A DNA stretch of 64,000 bases from contig NZ_JAQOMS010000002.1 of the NCBI RefSeq assembly GCF_028401425.1, positions 2,852,001-2,916,000 on the forward strand, written 5' to 3'. Position numbers and translations under genes: made by a program. The notes under the pieces are model-generated. The model was given only the letters and a program-made list of their open reading frames with translations, did no database searches and was not told the origin of the DNA. Positions 62,412 to 64,000 of the stretch are shown here, piece after piece (position 1 is the first letter of the stretch; each line of letters opens with the position of its first letter). This stretch comes from Psychrosphaera algicola (GTDB lineage: Bacteria; Pseudomonadota; Gammaproteobacteria; Enterobacterales; Alteromonadaceae).

Positions 62412-62924
62412 TTATTTTTCGGCGGGCGACTTTGTAAGAAACGAAATTAAATAGGCGTACGCATAAATGGCGCTAAATAAAATGCTTGGCGCTACTGTTA
62501 ACCAAAGGTTAGGTGTTTGATTCACAACATTAACCGAAATAACTAAAACCGATTGCAGCATGATAGGCACGATAGGGGTAACCCAAATAAGGCGTCGTGG
62601 CTTTGTTGTCATTACGGCAAGGCTTTGTAATCCATGATGAAAACTGCCAAAAACCACTTTGTTTCGTTTGGTCAGTTTATGAAGGCTACAAATAAATGGT
62701 GTAACTAAGCTTAGAGAAAGAATGTGGCTGTGAAATTTAGCTGCAATATTCTCTAAGATAAACGTAAATACCAAAGTAACTAAACCACTGTAAAGGCCTT
62801 GCACCAAGGCGCTTCGAATTGTGTCATTTAACGCTATCGTAGGCGATAGATTGGCCCAATACGCCCATGACGCATAAAATGTAAATGCGATGAGTGAAGA
62901 CACTAATAGTCGTTTTAGATTCAA
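62412..62924 (-). CDS. Four-helix membrane protein, unknown
   Basis: 170-residue protein with about four membrane segments (LLVSSLIAFTFYASWAYWA, GLYSGLVTLVFTFILENIA, LIWVTPIVPIMLQSVLVIS, TVAPSILFSAIYAYAYLIS). No family recognised, though similar unannotated proteins are common in marine gammaproteobacteria. Its neighbours (radD, DUF945) give no functional clue. Intact. Confidence 0.7.
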   Translation of the reverse strand: MNLKRLLVSSLIAFTFYASWAYWANLSPTIALNDTIRSALVQGLYSGLVTLVFTFILENIAAKFHSHILSLSLVTPFICSLHKLTKRNKVVFGSFHHGLQSLAVMTTKPRRLIWVTPIVPIMLQSVLVISVNVVNQTPNLWLTVAPSILFSAIYAYAYLISFLTKSPAEK

Positions 62925-63040
62925 GAGTTACCTACAAATTTGAATGTTGACGTTTGAAGTGCTCCACCAAAGGTGGAGCTATTTCAAACATAATCAACGC
63001 GGTTAGAGCCGTGCTAAATAACTCACTACGACGAGTAAAA

Positions 63041-64000
63041 TTATAGCGGTAATGGTATATCGTTACCATTTAGCTTAGCGGCACGTTCGGCAATTGAAAA
63101 GTCTACCGTATATTCGTCAGTTGCTTCGTTTGGCACTATCATGCCTTGAGACTCTAACATTGCGATATATTGAGGCGTTTGTTGAACCGTGATCTGATCA
63201 ATTTCTTCCGGCGTTGCATCAGCGAGTTGCGGATTGTTAACCAGTTGACCTCGAATAAACTTTGCAACAGCTACAGTAAACAAAGGTCTAGAAATTTGAA
63301 CTTGGCTAGACGCATTTACATGGCTTAACCAGAAATTTGGATCTTTAATTGTTGCGGGGCCGTTTCGACATTTTCAATTTTGGCGTTTAGCACAGCGTTG
63401 AAGTGACCTTCCGGCAGTTTACCTTTAAAGCGAGTGATATTAAATTCTGGTTCTGGGCCTAAAATAGTAAGTAAATTGCTTTCTAAAAATGTCACCATTT
63501 TCTCAACCTGCTGTTCTGGATGTTCGACAGGCGCTGGCTCGGAAAAGATTTTAGCTAATTCCATATACATATTCTTATCGAGTTTGTTTACTTCTAAAGC
63601 GATTTCAAATTCTTCGCCAAAATACTCACCAAAACTAAAACGACCAAGCTTATAGATTTGGTCACTACGCACTAGGTTTGTTGCGTCATCCAGTTCTGAA
63701 TTTACCAAAATAGACATGTGGTCTAGGGTCAAAACATCAGGAGAGGTTTCATTTTTAACTTCAATTTGATTAACCGACACCGTCATCTCATATTGAGGTA
63801 TTTGGTCGTAATTAAACATTGATGCCAAATCACCTTTAATTACAGAATCAAATACTAACTGTTGCAGAGTCATGTTTACTTCAGGAGACGTAACGTCTAT
63901 CGCCGGTAATTCGCCGGTATAAATGAGGTGACCGTCAAGTGTATGTGCATTACCCGCATAAGATTTAACGTCAAATTTTATATTGTCGTCACTGGTAAAC
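63041..64000 (-). CDS. DUF945 (YdgA) family protein, 5' end outside window (frameshift near 63356)
   Basis: Partial gene, read from the window end back to TAA at 63041. Secreted or membrane-anchored DUF945 protein: the visible part has the repeated beta-strand style of YdgA (TLDHMSILVNSELDDATNLV, LEVNKLDKNMYMELAKIFSE, HFNAVLNAKIENVETAP) and ends ERAAKLNGNDIPLPL. One C is missing near 63356 (CCCC, five expected), after which ATIKDPNFWLSHV follows. E. coli YdgA has unclear function linked to swarming. At least 320 residues lie in the window. Confidence 0.82.

Noticed and set aside
2644..63356. Widespread real pseudogenisation or a decaying genome
   Set aside because: Lesions hit core genes (dapE, gspD-F, glgC, cysQ, radD) at single sites with full conservation on both sides, in two error-like contexts. 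Real decay would add substitutions, larger deletions and IS elements.
1..64000. tRNA, rRNA, prophage or integrative element
   Set aside because: No cloverleaf-like tRNA with conserved arms, no rRNA sequence, and no integrase, capsid or conjugation genes were seen on either strand.

Overview
The window is chromosomal DNA of a Gram-negative gammaproteobacterium, most likely a marine member of the Alteromonadales (Colwelliaceae-like). The grounds are about 41% GC by eye, a complete gspC-N type II secretion operon beside hslO/hslR, a TonB2-type energy-transduction operon with its DUF3450 and TPR partners, a large TonB-dependent receptor, yheU/yheT, and the yrfG-nudE-cysQ neighbourhood. I see no rRNA, tRNA, CRISPR array, prophage or complete insertion sequence.

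Layout. 1-2462: TlpA-like thioredoxin, PaiB-like FMN protein, redox chaperone hslO and ribosome-rescue factor hslR. 2644-14449: gspCDEFGHIJKLMN, mostly with touching or overlapping ends and an internal terminator-like hairpin after the major pseudopilin gene gspG. 15028-16304: a lone glgC. 16409-18174: DUF2878, chalcone-isomerase-like and DUF3833 proteins. 18178-20416: yrfG, nudE, cysQ. 20500-22657: a secreted DUF2145 protein and a small secreted protein, divergent from a helix-turn-helix regulator. 22666-25977: alpha/beta hydrolase, REP-like repeats, GNAT acetyltransferase, yheU/yheT. 26133-31269 (minus): DUF3450, a large ExbB-like channel, exbB, exbD, tonB, TPR. 31521-38733: EAL-CBS-GGDEF protein, LysR regulator, HPP membrane protein, chemotaxis receptor, dapE. 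39068-47556: TonB-dependent receptor, class V aminotransferase-like enzyme, unknown secreted protein, cysteine-rich mini-protein, and a duplicated beta-helix lipoprotein. 47840-54226 (minus): PilJ-type hybrid kinase, then moxR-DUF58-TgpA. 54355-60299: hydrolase, LysE exporter, RND pump with adaptor. 60558-64000: radD, a membrane protein and a DUF945 protein cut by the window end.

The most striking feature is that about 30 conserved genes are broken by roughly 60 single-site lesions, yet every reading frame resumes at once with well-conserved protein. The lesions fall into two classes: loss of one base in homopolymer runs, and stereotyped rewrites where the protein predicts CCWGG (CCTTAG/CTAAGG, CCTAGG, CCATAGG, CCTATAGG). 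That looks like long-read consensus error and, for the second class, suggests the native DNA carried Dcm-type cytosine methylation. I therefore annotate these genes as intact CDSs with flagged frameshifts, not as pseudogenes.

Functionally, the TonB2 operon, the TonB-dependent receptor and the beta-helix lipoprotein may belong together. All three have a similar 29-bp array of 11-bp-spaced half-sites upstream that resembles a Pho box, which makes a phosphate-responsive outer-membrane uptake system a testable idea.
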